From: Rosa chinensis
Lineage: Eukaryota; Streptophyta; Magnoliopsida; Rosales; Rosaceae
NCBI RefSeq assembly: GCF_002994745.2
Contig: NC_037093.1
Location: forward strand, 66,607,510-66,671,509
DNA length: 64,000 nt
Direction: 5' to 3'
Shown: piece after piece, positions 32,427 to 42,270 of the stretch
Layout: the number at the start of each line of letters is the position of its first letter
Position numbering within the stretch: the stretch's first letter is position 1
Notes under the pieces: model-generated
Told to the model about the DNA's origin: nothing
Database searches by the model: none
What the model saw: the letters and a program-made list of their open reading frames with translations, nothing else
Position numbers and translations under genes: made by a program

Positions 32427-35367
32427 CTTTGTCTTTTTATCAATCTTGGTGCTCATTGTGAAAACAAGTTTCTACTTAAGTCATTCATCTCTATGAACTG
32501 ATGTAATTGCATTGAACTGTTTTTGAATTAATGCTTTTTCTTTACTTAGGATAGTGTAAGTTGAGAATGATGGTGTGAAAAGTGAATTATTGTGTAGTGG
32601 TCTATATATATGCATGCAGAATATTTCGTCACTTCATTGAAAGTTTGAGAACAAGGTTTTTAAACCAGCTTTGTATGACAGCTGATGAAAATATATGATA
32701 TCTCTTAAATGCATCAACACTAACTTATCATGCATATCTACCTCATTTGTTCAATGACCGTGTTAGAAGAAAAAACAAGCATGTATTCACTCTTTACATA
32801 TACCTATTAATTCAATTATACACACTGATACACACCCATTCCTTCTATGTTTAGGTTTGAGTTAATTCAAATGTGCCTGCTTTGTAAGTCATAATTAAAA
32901 GAATGAGACTTTTTATGGTTTGCCTCATTTATGATTGATTTCAGCTGCACTGCAGAAGCTGCACTAAATCTCTTTATGCCATGCATATGGACTACACTGA
33001 TTTGAATAAGGGATTCAACATGCTTAGGTCTTTCATTTTTGTTCCCTAGATAAGAATAATCTTCTGTTCTGTATAATTTGAATGCTCTTTCTCCACTGTA
33101 GGTTGCTCAGGAGTTATTGGCAGAAGATGCATTGAGGCAGCCAAAATGAGAGCTGGGAGTTACAGTGGAGAAATAAAACGTGACTTAAGTGTGGCAATAG
33201 CCCTTACCCGATGACAGAATTTCCATCACCTGAAGCTTTATAACATCAGATTCCGGTGGGTTTGGAAAAGGAACAGGTAAATACCCTTTTCTTCATTGCT
33301 TTTCCTTTGTACATGCTTGAATGTGAAAAGGAGTTCAGGTGTGTCAGAGATTGAATTTTGGGAAAGTTTTGGGATTTGGTCATTGAAATTCTTAGTGGGT
33401 ATTTGGAACCTCTGTTTTCTGTCGATTTGGTGCAATCAATTATGGCATATGGTCGAATCGATCAGTGATGAGTGTTTGATCTTAATGAAACAAAGGTATT
33501 TCCTGAGAGTTTAGTAGGCGACAACATGGTTTATTTTTACTATTAGAGATGGAATGGTACTCTTTGGCTATCCAGTTGTTGCCCTGGAACTAATGCTTTT
33601 TAAATAATTGTGTGCAGATTTTTGTTATGGCAGGAAAGGAGATGAACTACAGGGTTGAGTTGTTCAACAAGTAAGTTTTATGCATTGTATTTTAGTTGAT
33701 GTCACGAACGAGTAATGGGGGTTTTTGCAAATTAGTATTTGAATCCAATTTCTTTTCTGTCTCAGCTCCAATAGTTTGACCAATTAGTTCCAATTTCTTA
33801 TCAATGTCAGCTCTAATAGTTTGAGCAATTAGTTCGGGTGCTTCTTTGCCATGCACATCGTCTTCCATTCATTCATTTATTTTGGCTTTTCACACCTGCG
33901 TCCTTCTATTTCCATTAGCTCTCATACTTTATTTGATTAGCATATCTGATCATTGTACAAGACAACGTGGTTCAATAATACTTTCTGCACCTATACTTCT
34001 AGCTGGTACCCATAAGAGTAATACTGGCTTTTATTCTGTGCAGAAAGGAAACCCCTCATGATTTTATAATTTGGACAATCATATGCATAAGTTCAAGGGA
34101 AGTAGTGCAAGGTAATCATCTCAACCTCATATACAGTTTATTCGAAAAGACTCTATCAGTATATTTTGTATTCACTTTAAAGAGAACAAGATTTATCTCA
34201 CAGTTCCTTTTGCCAATTTGTGCAGCTTTACTGGCTTTTGTTTGAATGTTAATAATCTAGGTGGAGAGATTCCTCCTGAGATCGGAAAGATGGGCAGCTT
34301 GGAAGGTTAACTCTATTTCTTTCAGCAAGGTTTTTTTTTTTTTGATGAATTTGATTTTTGAACGCATTTGATTAGTTTGTTGTTGATTGTGTTAAATGAC
34401 TTTATGAGTATTTTTGTGTAGTTTATATGCTTTTGTTGTGAAGATTTTAACTTTGTTTGTAGGAAGAAAAAAAACTATTGGTAAGTACTTTTCTGAGTCA
34501 TTTTTATCATTATTGGTTTTTGACAAATCTTTTCTTGCTAAGAACCCTGATTTAACTGTAGGTGGGTATATTTTATGCCATAAACAGTACAAAGAAAAGT
34601 TCGGTTTAGGTAAGGTGTTTATGATGGTTTTTGGGTGGTATGTTCTGTTTTGAATGCAAACTTTGAAATCGGTGTAGTTTTTGTACCGTAAGATTGCCAC
34701 CTTGCTGACTTGATTATGTGCCAAAGTGGAGAGGACAAAAAAGCTAAATTGAAAATAAAGGTTGCAGAAGAAATGCAGACAGAGAAGAAGGGAAAATTAT
34801 TGCTGCTATTCTTCTTTTAGAGGCTTTAGGTTTTATCCCAGCTTCTGTATCTTTGGGAAGTTCCTTGGTTTCTGTTTTGTATCTATCTTTGTACTTATTG
34901 TTTTAGTAGTGTACTTTTTTGAATAAAATTTTGACATACATCAGAAAGAGAGAGGAAAAGCCTTCTGATGGTCATTGGTTTCTCCTCATTGTTTTGAATT
35001 CTGTCTTCATTAATTATGATTGGTTTAGATTCTAGGTGAAATCATTGAGCTAAATCAAACAGTATGTAGGTAAGTAGAAAAGCTAAAATGGATTTATTCT
35101 AATGAAAAAAAAAAATGTATCAGTCTTTGTAAATGAAGATGAAGGTTTTCCAATTGGACAGATAATGATAATACTATTGCTTCATAATTAACAACAAACA
35201 ATTGTATATAAGATTATGTGGGAAAGAAACTGGGGTAAACAACAATAATGTGAACTCATAAACAATTTTAGAGAAACGAGACTATGTCTCTTATTTTATC
35301 ATTTTGATCAAGAATCAATGATTTTCATTCACATACGCTATTATTGTAATTTGATAGTAACAATAAA
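32427..35367 (+). other. right part of Helitron-2 with exon-like fragments
   Basis: Short exon-like pieces occur at about 33102-33280, 33617-33671 (reading MNYRVELFN before GTAAGT) and 34226-34305. AT-rich intron-like sequence separates them. Apart from the leucine-rich-repeat-like piece listed separately, no family is recognised. The fragments look like the remains of one or more captured genes. Confidence 0.4.
34226..34305 (+). pseudogene. leucine-rich-repeat exon fragment in Helitron-2
   Basis: Between TTGTGCAG and GTTAAC the frame reads NNLGGEIPPEIGKMGSLE, a textbook plant extracellular LRR (NxLxGxIPxEIGxLxxLE). The exon is about 80 bp and no further LRRs follow. A preceding piece ending VELFN near 33671 could come from the same LRR gene. 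Capture by the Helitron is inferred. Confidence 0.5.
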
Positions 35368-35398
35368 CCCCGCTGCAAAGCGGGGGCACTATTGCTAG
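35368..35398 (+). other. Helitron-2 3' hairpin and CTAG terminus
   Basis: CCCCGC, loop TGCAAA, GCGGGG, then GCACTATTGCTAG with T as the host base. This is the diagnostic Helitron 3' end. Confidence 0.85.
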
Positions 35399-35889
35399 TA
35401 TGATTCGAAACTCCAATGTGTTCAAAAATATGTTTTGTGCCGACCAGTCATGGTTTTTTCTATATTTGGAACAGTACAGGCACAGCTGACTTTCCAAGCA
35501 ACTTGATGATAAATTTAGGGCTGGGGATTCTGGAAAAAGCAGGTTGGAAGTATCTGGTCGGCATCTACCACAAGTCCCACACAATAATTCGTGTAAATAA
35601 TGTAGTGCAAATCCGAAGACTTCCAAGCATCAACCGCAAGACTTGAAGATTTTAACATCCAACATATTACAATAAAATTACTACTGTATTTCACATGTAA
35701 CATGATCTCATAACTAAATTTGAAGGATTCTATAAAATACTTCAGTCGTATTTAGTGCGGTAGTTGAATTGTATATGAGCATCAATATTTATAAAATACT
35801 TCAGACATATTTAGTGCGGTAATTGAATTGTATATTATGAATGAAAAGTGGTCAAATTCTCCAAAAAATCACAAGGTGATATCAAGAGG
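35399..35889. other. RLK-B distal upstream region
   Basis: There is no gene. Bases 35728-35860 contain two short copies of the TATAAAATACTTCAG...TTTAGTGCGGTA module that also occurs in each 312-bp repeat downstream, so the array probably grew from here. Confidence 0.5.
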
Positions 35890-35996
35890 TCATGACCATT
35901 GACCACGTTACCATTGACCACATTATGATATGGTCTATATTTAGAAGTGGTTGTTGCTGGTATGAATACAATCTCTCTAACAAATACTTTTGGATC

Positions 35997-36167
35997 ATGG
36001 CTGCTCTGTTTCACATTCTTCTTCTTTTTCTTGCAATTTATTTCCGAATCTCGTCTTCAACGTCCGACACTCCGAATAAAGGCTCATCCCTCTTGAAGGA
36101 TTCTATAAAATACTTCACCAAATTTGACAGATTCCATAAAATACTTCAGACGTATTTAGTGTGGTAA
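35997..36167 (+). CDS. mini-ORF 1, secreted-peptide-like, from leader repeat
   Basis: This is a 56-codon ORF sharing the RLK-B signal peptide (MAALFHILLLFLAIYF). After residue 32 it switches to a short basic, aromatic tail (LKDSIKYFTKFD...) and stops. If transcribed it could yield a small secreted peptide or act as an upstream ORF. The tail comes from repeat DNA, so function is only a possibility. An upstream in-frame ATG at 35892 also exists. Confidence 0.35.
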   Translation: MAALFHILLLFLAIYFRISSSTSDTPNKGSSLLKDSIKYFTKFDRFHKILQTYLVW

Positions 36168-36308
36168 TTTAATTGTATATTATGAATGGAAAATGGTCAA
36201 ATTCTCCAAAAAATCACAAGGTGATATCAAGAGGTCATGACCATTGACCACGTTATGATATGGTCTATATTTAGAAGTGGCTGTTGCTGGTATGAATACT
36301 CTTGGATC

Positions 36309-36479
36309 ATGGCTGCTCTGTTTCACATTCTTCTTCTTTTTCTTGCAATTTATTTCCAAATCTCGTCTTCAACGTCCGACACTCCGAATAAAGGCTCATC
36401 CCTCTTGAAGGATTCTATAAAATACTTCACCAAATTTGACGGATTCTATAAAATACTTGAGACGTATTTAGTGCGGTAA
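36309..36479 (+). CDS. mini-ORF 2, secreted-peptide-like, from leader repeat
   Basis: It has the same 56-codon layout as mini-ORF 1, with a few substitutions in the leader (R to Q) and tail. The reading frame is kept intact through all three repeat copies, though recent duplication explains that without selection. Confidence 0.35.
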   Translation: MAALFHILLLFLAIYFQISSSTSDTPNKGSSLLKDSIKYFTKFDGFYKILETYLVR

Positions 36480-36620
36480 TTGAATTGTATATTATGAATG
36501 GAAAGTGGTCAAATTCTCCAAAAAATCACAAGGTGATATCAAGAGGTCATGACCATTGACCACGTTATGATATGGTCTATATTTAGAAGTGGCTGTTGCT
36601 GGTACGAATACTCTTGGATC

Positions 36621-36791
36621 ATGGCTGCTCTGTTTCACATTCTTCTTCTTTTTCTTGCAATTAATTTCCAAATCTCATCTTCAACGTCCGACACTCTGAA
36701 TAAAGGCTCATCCCTCTTGAAGGATTCTATAAAATACTTCACCAAATTTGACGGATTCTATAAAATACTTCAGACGTATTTAGTGCGGTAA
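36621..36791 (+). CDS. mini-ORF 3, secreted-peptide-like, from leader repeat
   Basis: This is the third copy, again 56 codons, ending in TYLVR before TAA. It lies 142 bp upstream of the RLK-B start codon, so on a longer transcript it would be an upstream ORF. Confidence 0.35.
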   Translation: MAALFHILLLFLAINFQISSSTSDTLNKGSSLLKDSIKYFTKFDGFYKILQTYLVR

Positions 36792-36932
36792 TTGAATTGT
36801 ATATTAGGAATGGAAAGTGGTCAAATTCTCCAAAAAATCACAAGGTGATATCAAGAGGTCATGACCATTGACCACATTATGATATGGTCTATATTTAGAA
36901 GTGGCTGTTGCTGGTACGAATACTCTTGGATC

Positions 36933-39350
36933 ATGGCTGCTCTGTTTCACATTCTTCTTCTTTTTCTTGCAATTTATTTCCGAATCTCATCTTCAACGTC
37001 CGACACTGCGAATAAAGGCTCATCCCTATCTGTAGAGAAACCAGACGATGTGTTAACTTCACCGGATGGAGTTTTCACCGCCGGGTTTCACCAAGTCGGC
37101 AACAATTCATTTTGCTTTGCTATTTGGTTCAGTGAGCCATTTGACCACTACAAAAACAGAACCATAGTCTGGATGGCCAACCGTGGCCAACCAGTCAATG
37201 GAAAACACTCAAAGCTCTCCCTCCTTAAAACTGGTGATCTCATCTTAACCGACGCTGGTCAATCCATTGTTTGGTCCACAGCCACCACTTCAGTCTCTCC
37301 GGCGAACTTAAGCCTCCACAATTCCGGCAATCTTGTTTTGCTCAACTCGGAGCATGTCATTCTATGGCAGAGCTTTGATTACCCTACTGATACTCTTCTT
37401 CCAGACCAACCACTCACCAGAAGCACAATCCTTGTCTCCATGAGAAGCCCGAGCAACCACTCATCTGGCTTCTACAAGCTCTTCTTTGACAATGACAACC
37501 TTCTCCGGCTACTCTTCGACGGTCTTGAGATTTCAAGTTTGTATTGGTTTGAGCCGTGGCTCACAGGCCAAGAAGCAGGAAGGTCCAAAGACAACAACAG
37601 TAGAGTTGCCGTGATGGATTCCTTAGGCAAGTTTACTTCATCAGACAAATATACTTTGATCGCTTCTGATTGTGGTGTAGCTTCGCAAAGAAGACTGACT
37701 GTTGATTGTGATGGAAATGTTCGGTTGCACAGCCGGACCAAACCCGGAGACAGATGGGTTGTGACAGGGCAGATCATGGAAAATGCTTGTATGATTCATG
37801 GGGTTTGTGGTCCTAATAGTGTGTGTGACTATGAGCCTAGTACTGGAAGAAAATGTTCTTGCATTCCTGGTTACAAAATGGCAAACTATACTGATTGGTA
37901 TTATGGTTGTGAACCTGAGTTCAATTACACTTGCGGCAGAGGTGAGTCCAGTTTCTTCAAGCTTTCGAGGCTCGACTTTTACGGGTATGATTACGGATTC
38001 TTCCCCAACTACACATTTATGCAGTGTGAGGATCTCTGTTTGCAGCTGTGTAACTGCAAGGGTTTCCAATACTCTCTCCGCGATAAATACTCTCCAAACT
38101 CCAGCAGTGGAATATATGGCTGTTATCCGAAAATGGTGTTGCTCAATGGATACAGGACTCCAAGCTCTTCTAAAGACACATATTTGAGAGTGCCAAAGAT
38201 CCATATGTCATCTTATGGATTGCCACAAGAAGAGTATAGGTTGCGTTGCATAGATAAGGTAGTTGAGCTAGATAGGAGCTATGAGAAGAGCCATGTAACT
38301 GGTCTAGAGAAATTTTGGCTGTGGTTTGCCTGTGGAGTTGGAGGGTTTGAGATCATTTGTATACTTTTGGTTTTGGGTTTAATAACTCAAAATCGGAGAG
38401 ATTCCAATGAGGATAAGCACGGCTACCTTCTTGCTGCAACTGGATTCAAGAGGTTTAGCTACTCTGAGCTTAGGAAGGCAACAAGGGGTTTTAGTGAAGA
38501 AATTGGAAGAGGAGCAGGAGGTGTTGTTTACAAAGCTATGTTGGCTGATCATCGAGTTGCAGCGATCAAGAGGCTTAATGAAACCAACCAAGGAGAAGGT
38601 GAGTTTTCAGCAGAAGTCAACACTATTGGGAGGCTGAACCATATGCATTTGATTGAGATGTGGGGATATTGCTCGGAGGGAAAGCACAGGCTTCTTGTTT
38701 ATGAGTACATGGAGCATGGTTCCTTGGCACAAAAGTTAGCTTCCAATGTCCTTGATTGGGAAAAGAGGTTTGAGATTGCTCTAGGCACTGCAAAGGGTCT
38801 TGCTTATTTGCATGAAGAATGTTTGGAGTGGGTTTTACATTGTGATGTTAAGCCTCAAAACATACTCTTGGACTCCAATTATCAACCAAAGGTTGCAGAT
38901 TTTGGCCTATCCAAGCTCCTCAACAGAGATGACCTTAAGAACTGGAGCTTTTCGAGGATACGAGGAACTAGAGGTTACATTGCTCCGGAGTGGGTTTACA
39001 ATTTACCTATCACATCCAAAGTGGATGTGTACAGCTATGGGGTTGTGGTGTTGGAGATGGTGACCGGAATGAACCCGATTAAGCCGGATGTGGATGCCAA
39101 TGATGGTGAGCAGAGAAGGCTGATCATGTGGGTGAGGGAGAAATTACATAATGGAACTTCTGCTAGTGAAATTGAAGCTCGGATAGGAGACGTCATAGAC
39201 CCTTCGTTTGAAGGTAAATATGATGTAAAAAAGATGGGGATTCTTTTGGGAGTGGCTTTACATTGCGTAGAGGAAGACAGAGACGTGAGACCAACTATGA
39301 GCCAAGTCGTTGAGATGCTTGTGATGCTTGACAAAGACCAAGAGCATTAG
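36933..39350 (+). CDS. RLK-B: S-domain (B-lectin/EGF/PAN) receptor-like protein kinase, intact
   Basis: This single-exon, 805-residue protein is a membrane receptor kinase of the ZmPK1-like S-domain group. Domains in order: signal peptide (about 1-22), B-lectin (about 30-150, IVWMANRGQPVNG, LWQSFDYPTDTLLP), EGF-like (CMIHGVCGPNSVC), PAN/apple (CEDLCLQLCNCKGFQY), membrane helix (about 461-484) and Ser/Thr kinase. Kinase motifs: G-loop IGRGAGGVVYK at about 524-534, Lys in AAIK at about 546, HCDVKPQN at 636-643, DFG at 656-658, GTRGYIAPEW. Cys in place of Arg before the catalytic Asp makes it a non-RD kinase, a class often linked to immune receptors. The start is Met 36933, because it begins the signal peptide; an ATG 24 codons upstream is also in frame. 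Ligand unknown. Confidence 0.93.
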   Translation: MAALFHILLLFLAIYFRISSSTSDTANKGSSLSVEKPDDVLTSPDGVFTAGFHQVGNNSFCFAIWFSEPFDHYKNRTIVWMANRGQPVNGKHSKLSLLKTGDLILTDAGQSIVWSTATTSVSPANLSLHNSGNLVLLNSEHVILWQSFDYPTDTLLPDQPLTRSTILVSMRSPSNHSSGFYKLFFDNDNLLRLLFDGLEISSLYWFEPWLTGQEAGRSKDNNSRVAVMDSLGKFTSSDKYTLIASDCGVASQRRLTVDCDGNVRLHSRTKPGDRWVVTGQIMENACMIHGVCGPNSVCDYEPSTGRKCSCIPGYKMANYTDWYYGCEPEFNYTCGRGESSFFKLSRLDFYGYDYGFFPNYTFMQCEDLCLQLCNCKGFQYSLRDKYSPNSSSGIYGCYPKMVLLNGYRTPSSSKDTYLRVPKIHMSSYGLPQEEYRLRCIDKVVELDRSYEKSHVTGLEKFWLWFACGVGGFEIICILLVLGLITQNRRDSNEDKHGYLLAATGFKRFSYSELRKATRGFSEEIGRGAGGVVYKAMLADHRVAAIKRLNETNQGEGEFSAEVNTIGRLNHMHLIEMWGYCSEGKHRLLVYEYMEHGSLAQKLASNVLDWEKRFEIALGTAKGLAYLHEECLEWVLHCDVKPQNILLDSNYQPKVADFGLSKLLNRDDLKNWSFSRIRGTRGYIAPEWVYNLPITSKVDVYSYGVVVLEMVTGMNPIKPDVDANDGEQRRLIMWVREKLHNGTSASEIEARIGDVIDPSFEGKYDVKKMGILLGVALHCVEEDRDVRPTMSQVVEMLVMLDKDQEH

Positions 39351-39510
39351 CGCAAGATAGTGACTGGAGGCTTTGCTGTGTCATGATGTATTTAACAATC
39401 TATCATACAAAAATAAAGTTTTTTGTTGTTGTAAATATTAATGTGGCTATTCATGTAATAGTTATTAGTGTTGCATGATATACATCAATTAGGATTAATT
39501 AGTGATTGAT

Positions 39511-40077
39511 TGAATATAATTAGCAATTGATTGATTTGTAATCATATGAGTTTTTGGAGTAACCGTTAAATAGTTACCTTTTGTATACATGAGATAATCC
39601 TATATAAACCTCATGGTGAGATAAATAAAAACACACTTCATTCTCTGAGTCCAAACTCTCTGTCTCTCTCTCTGTAAATTCTTTTACTTTTGTTTTACAA
39701 CATTTTTTGATTTTTTTTTATAAAAAGAAATGAAGATATTTTCGTGATGGTTGTCGATTATTTTGAATAGAAACTGATATTATTAGAATCAATAAACAAA
39801 AGTTAGAGTATACACACTTACACATGAATTTTGGCAATAAAATTAAAAAAAAAACTTATCTAAGCAAATGCAGATCATTCAGATCGAAGAGACACTCACA
39901 ATTAAACAAGCGTAAACGAACAAGGACAACCTTGCCTCCTAAGGAAAAGAAATCCTACAACTAACCTTTACCTACCAATCACGGAATTATAGTACAAGAA
40001 AGAAAACTAGAAACATTTCAGAGAGCTTATAGAAGCCCTCCCTACTAGTCGATTGAAAACAAAGAATTAATGCATAA
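39511..40077 (+). repeat. right copy of the duplicated RLK 3' flank
   Basis: It matches 559-1741 without the TRIM and without the left-hand hAT, giving empty sites for both. It ends at GCATAA, where Helitron-1 begins. The LTR-like part spans 39469-39702. Confidence 0.8.
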
Positions 40078-40129
40078 TTTACTATATACTAATTCTCAGT
40101 TAACTGTTCATCGGCTTAGTAACAGTGCT

Positions 40130-40944
40130 CGGCTCGAGCCGAGCCGGTACTGTGAAATGACCGTTTTGCCCTCCATTCTTTGCTTAATTACGGTATTCTG
40201 TTTGACCTAGGTATAAAAGGTGTTGAGGGTGATAGACGCGATCTGTTTCCTCTCTCTCTCTCTTCGTTCTTAGCTCGGCTCTGCGCATCTGGAGGTATGT
40301 AGTTGTTGGGTGATGGGTTGTACATGTTGTTGTTCTGTCTATTTCTATTCGATTTAGAAGGGGCTTGATCAGGTTTCGGTGTCACTGGGTTTTGAATAAT
40401 CGTGCTAGACCAATCGGTGAGGGGTTTTGTGTTCTGATTGTGATTTGTGCATGGGTTTGTCTTCATTGGTGGTTGGGTTTCTCTTTTGCTATAGTAATTT
40501 TGCATTGTGTTTGACTTCAGGATAATCGTGTCTTCAATTGGTGATCTGCTACAAGTAAATCAATCGTACCTGGGTTTAGAAGATAAAGGTGTTAGATCAA
40601 TCAGGTGATGGGTTTATGCTTTGATTGTTGCATGTTCTTCAATTATAATTCTTTTTTTTTTTCTTTGGCTGATTGCCACAAGCCTTGGTAGATCTTTAAG
40701 ATTCAAGAGAATCAGATTAGGGAAGTTAATGTAGGTGTTTCTGATTTGTCATCTAGATGATTAATGATTTCTGATGCAATTTTTTAGATCTACATGTTTC
40801 TACCTGATCAAGGTTTGGCTTTGATTTTGCTCTCTGTTGCTATTGCTTTCTGTTTCTAGATGCTGGATACCAATAGAGTTGATCAATGCTGGTTTTGTTT
40901 CTCAGTTGAATTGTAGTAAATTGTTTTTCCATTTGTCTATGCAG
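40130..40944 (+). other. promoter/5'UTR-like part of the captured aldo-keto reductase piece
   Basis: There is a TATA-like TATAAAAGG at about 40212, a CT-rich leader (40245-40270) and a long intron-like T-rich stretch up to the acceptor at 40944. No coding first exon was identified. Confidence 0.35.
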
Positions 40945-41101
40945 GTTTCCAAGTAGGGATTTGGGTGTATGGGACTATAATGTGCCGTTGCCTGAAAATT
41001 TTGGCATATCAATGATCAAGTGTGCATATGACAAAGGAATAACATTCTTCGATACATCTGATGTTTATGGACCACGTGCTAATGAAGTTTTTATCGGAAA
41101 G
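40945..41101 (+). pseudogene. aldo-keto reductase exon, captured and broken
   Basis: Between TATGCAG and GTAAAG the exon encodes VSK-stop-GFGCMGL, then in another frame ENFGISMIKCAYDKGITFF and DTSDVYGPRANEVFIGK. This is the N-terminal part of plant NADPH aldo-keto reductases of the perakine reductase/ATB2-like type. It includes the catalytic Asp of DTSDVYG and the Tyr after it. A TAG at codon 4 and a frameshift after GFGCMGL kill it. No other exon follows, because the intron is interrupted by Copia-1 and then gives way to RPA-like sequence. Confidence 0.75.
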
Positions 41102-41173
41102 GTAAAGTGTTTTCCTTCCCAAATAGTCATGAATTCAAGGAAAAGGGCTAGGACTGCTCTTTTTGGTTGATCT

Positions 41174-41380
41174 TGTTGAAGGAATATCGATTTAGTGTGC
41201 CTTATCAAACTAGGAGTAGCAATAGGAGAGAAGGTTCTAGATTTCCCAATCCTACCCGTATTGGTATTCCTTGTAACATTAGAACTAGCACTTTGTAATC
41301 CCTATATATAGGGCTCCTATTCTCAATAATAAGAATACATCTCTCTCATCAATCTCTCTCAAATACATTATACTCAAACA
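41174..41380 (+). repeat. 5' LTR of Copia-1
   Basis: It starts TGTTGAAGGAATATCG, contains the TATA-like CCCTATATATAGGG and ends TACTCAAACA. Confidence 0.95.
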
Positions 41381-42270
41381 CGTTATCAGCACGACTCTAA
41401 CCACAAAACAGAAAACCAAAACTCATTCACAAATCAGCCCCTAGCCCGAGCTAGCCGAGCCTTCGCTGCAGCCCGAGCGCCCGTGCGCTTGCAACCTTGC
41501 ACAGCAGCCCCTGCTGCCCCCTCCCTGCAGCCCTGCGTTCCAGCCTGCTGCCACCGAAGCATCCCTGCTGCGCAAACAAGCCAACGCACACCCACTGCAT
41601 CTTTTTCCCGTTCCTGTGCACATCCGTCTTCTTGCAAGCCTCGAAACGTCTAGTTCGGAAGCTCAGATCGAAAAACTTTCTTCATCAAAGTTGTTCGTCT
41701 CTGTCTCTTCCATCTAACCTCCGAATTTCAGCCTTATCGGAGTCATATTGAGATCTGTACACCAATCGAGGTACAAGCTGTTCAGAACAGAATCTACTCG
41801 GATTGCTTCGCTCCATCACGCCTGCATCGACACGCGCGTGATCCAAATACAAGTAAGTATTCAAAAGAGTAAGTTTTGAAGTTCCTATAATTTCAGAATT
41901 TATATTTCTTCTTCTTTTCTCGGGGACTTGAAAACCTCCCTTCTTCTACATCCCACCTTTCTTATAACGTGGGTTCGATTTTTGAGAAAAGCGGAATCGT
42001 GGGGATTCACGCAATTAACGAACTAAGAGCGTTCGTAAGACTTCGGACTAAGAGCGTCCGTAAGCATCGATTTAACGAACTAAGAGCGTTCGTAAGCTAC
42101 GGACTAAGAGCGTTCGTGAGCATAGATTTTGACCATTTAAACATCATTGTTTCGGTCTAATCCAATTATTCTTGGAAATCGATTTCTTGGTAGCATAGCT
42201 CGGAAATCTTATTTAGTTTTCGTGGAAGCATTGACTCCGAAACTAACTTGTTTTTGTTTCATCTTTCAGG

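Larger units (their letters stand above)
26340..35398 (+). mobile_element. Helitron-2, with nested Gypsy LTR and Mutator-like element
   Basis: The 3' end is classical: a perfect 6-bp hairpin CCCCGC-TGCAAA-GCGGGG (35368-35385), then CACTATTGCTAG and T outside. The 5' end is less certain. The region around 26340-26450 resembles the start of Helitron-1 (ACTGTTCATAAG, then GACGGTTTTGTCCC), so about 26340 is a working boundary. No RepHel (Rep/helicase) was found, so it is non-autonomous. Exon-like pieces with splice-site-like borders suggest captured gene fragments. Confidence 0.6.
35890..36932 (+). repeat. 312-bp tandem array of the RLK-B promoter and signal-peptide start
   Basis: ATGGCTGCTCTGTTTCAC occurs at 35997, 36309, 36621 and 36933, each exactly 312 bp apart. 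Every unit repeats TGACCATTGACCAC, GATATGGTCTATATTTAGAA, the ATG and the first 30 or so codons of RLK-B. It then runs into GGATTCTATAAAATACTTC instead of the lectin domain. Only the fourth ATG continues into the kinase. The first unit has small extra insertions (near 35910 and 35970). The near identity of the units suggests recent amplification. Confidence 0.92.

Noticed and set aside
35890..36932. Regular 312-bp repeats as a possible CRISPR-like array or satellite
   Set aside because: The unit is the RLK-B promoter and first codons, with no spacer/repeat split, and the genome is eukaryotic.
39469..39702. Solo Copia LTR in the RLK-B 3' flank
   Set aside because: It has a TGTTG start, a TATA-like box and an ACAACA end, but no target duplication, and the downstream sequence is also shared by both segmental copies. 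Kept only as part of the duplicated flank.
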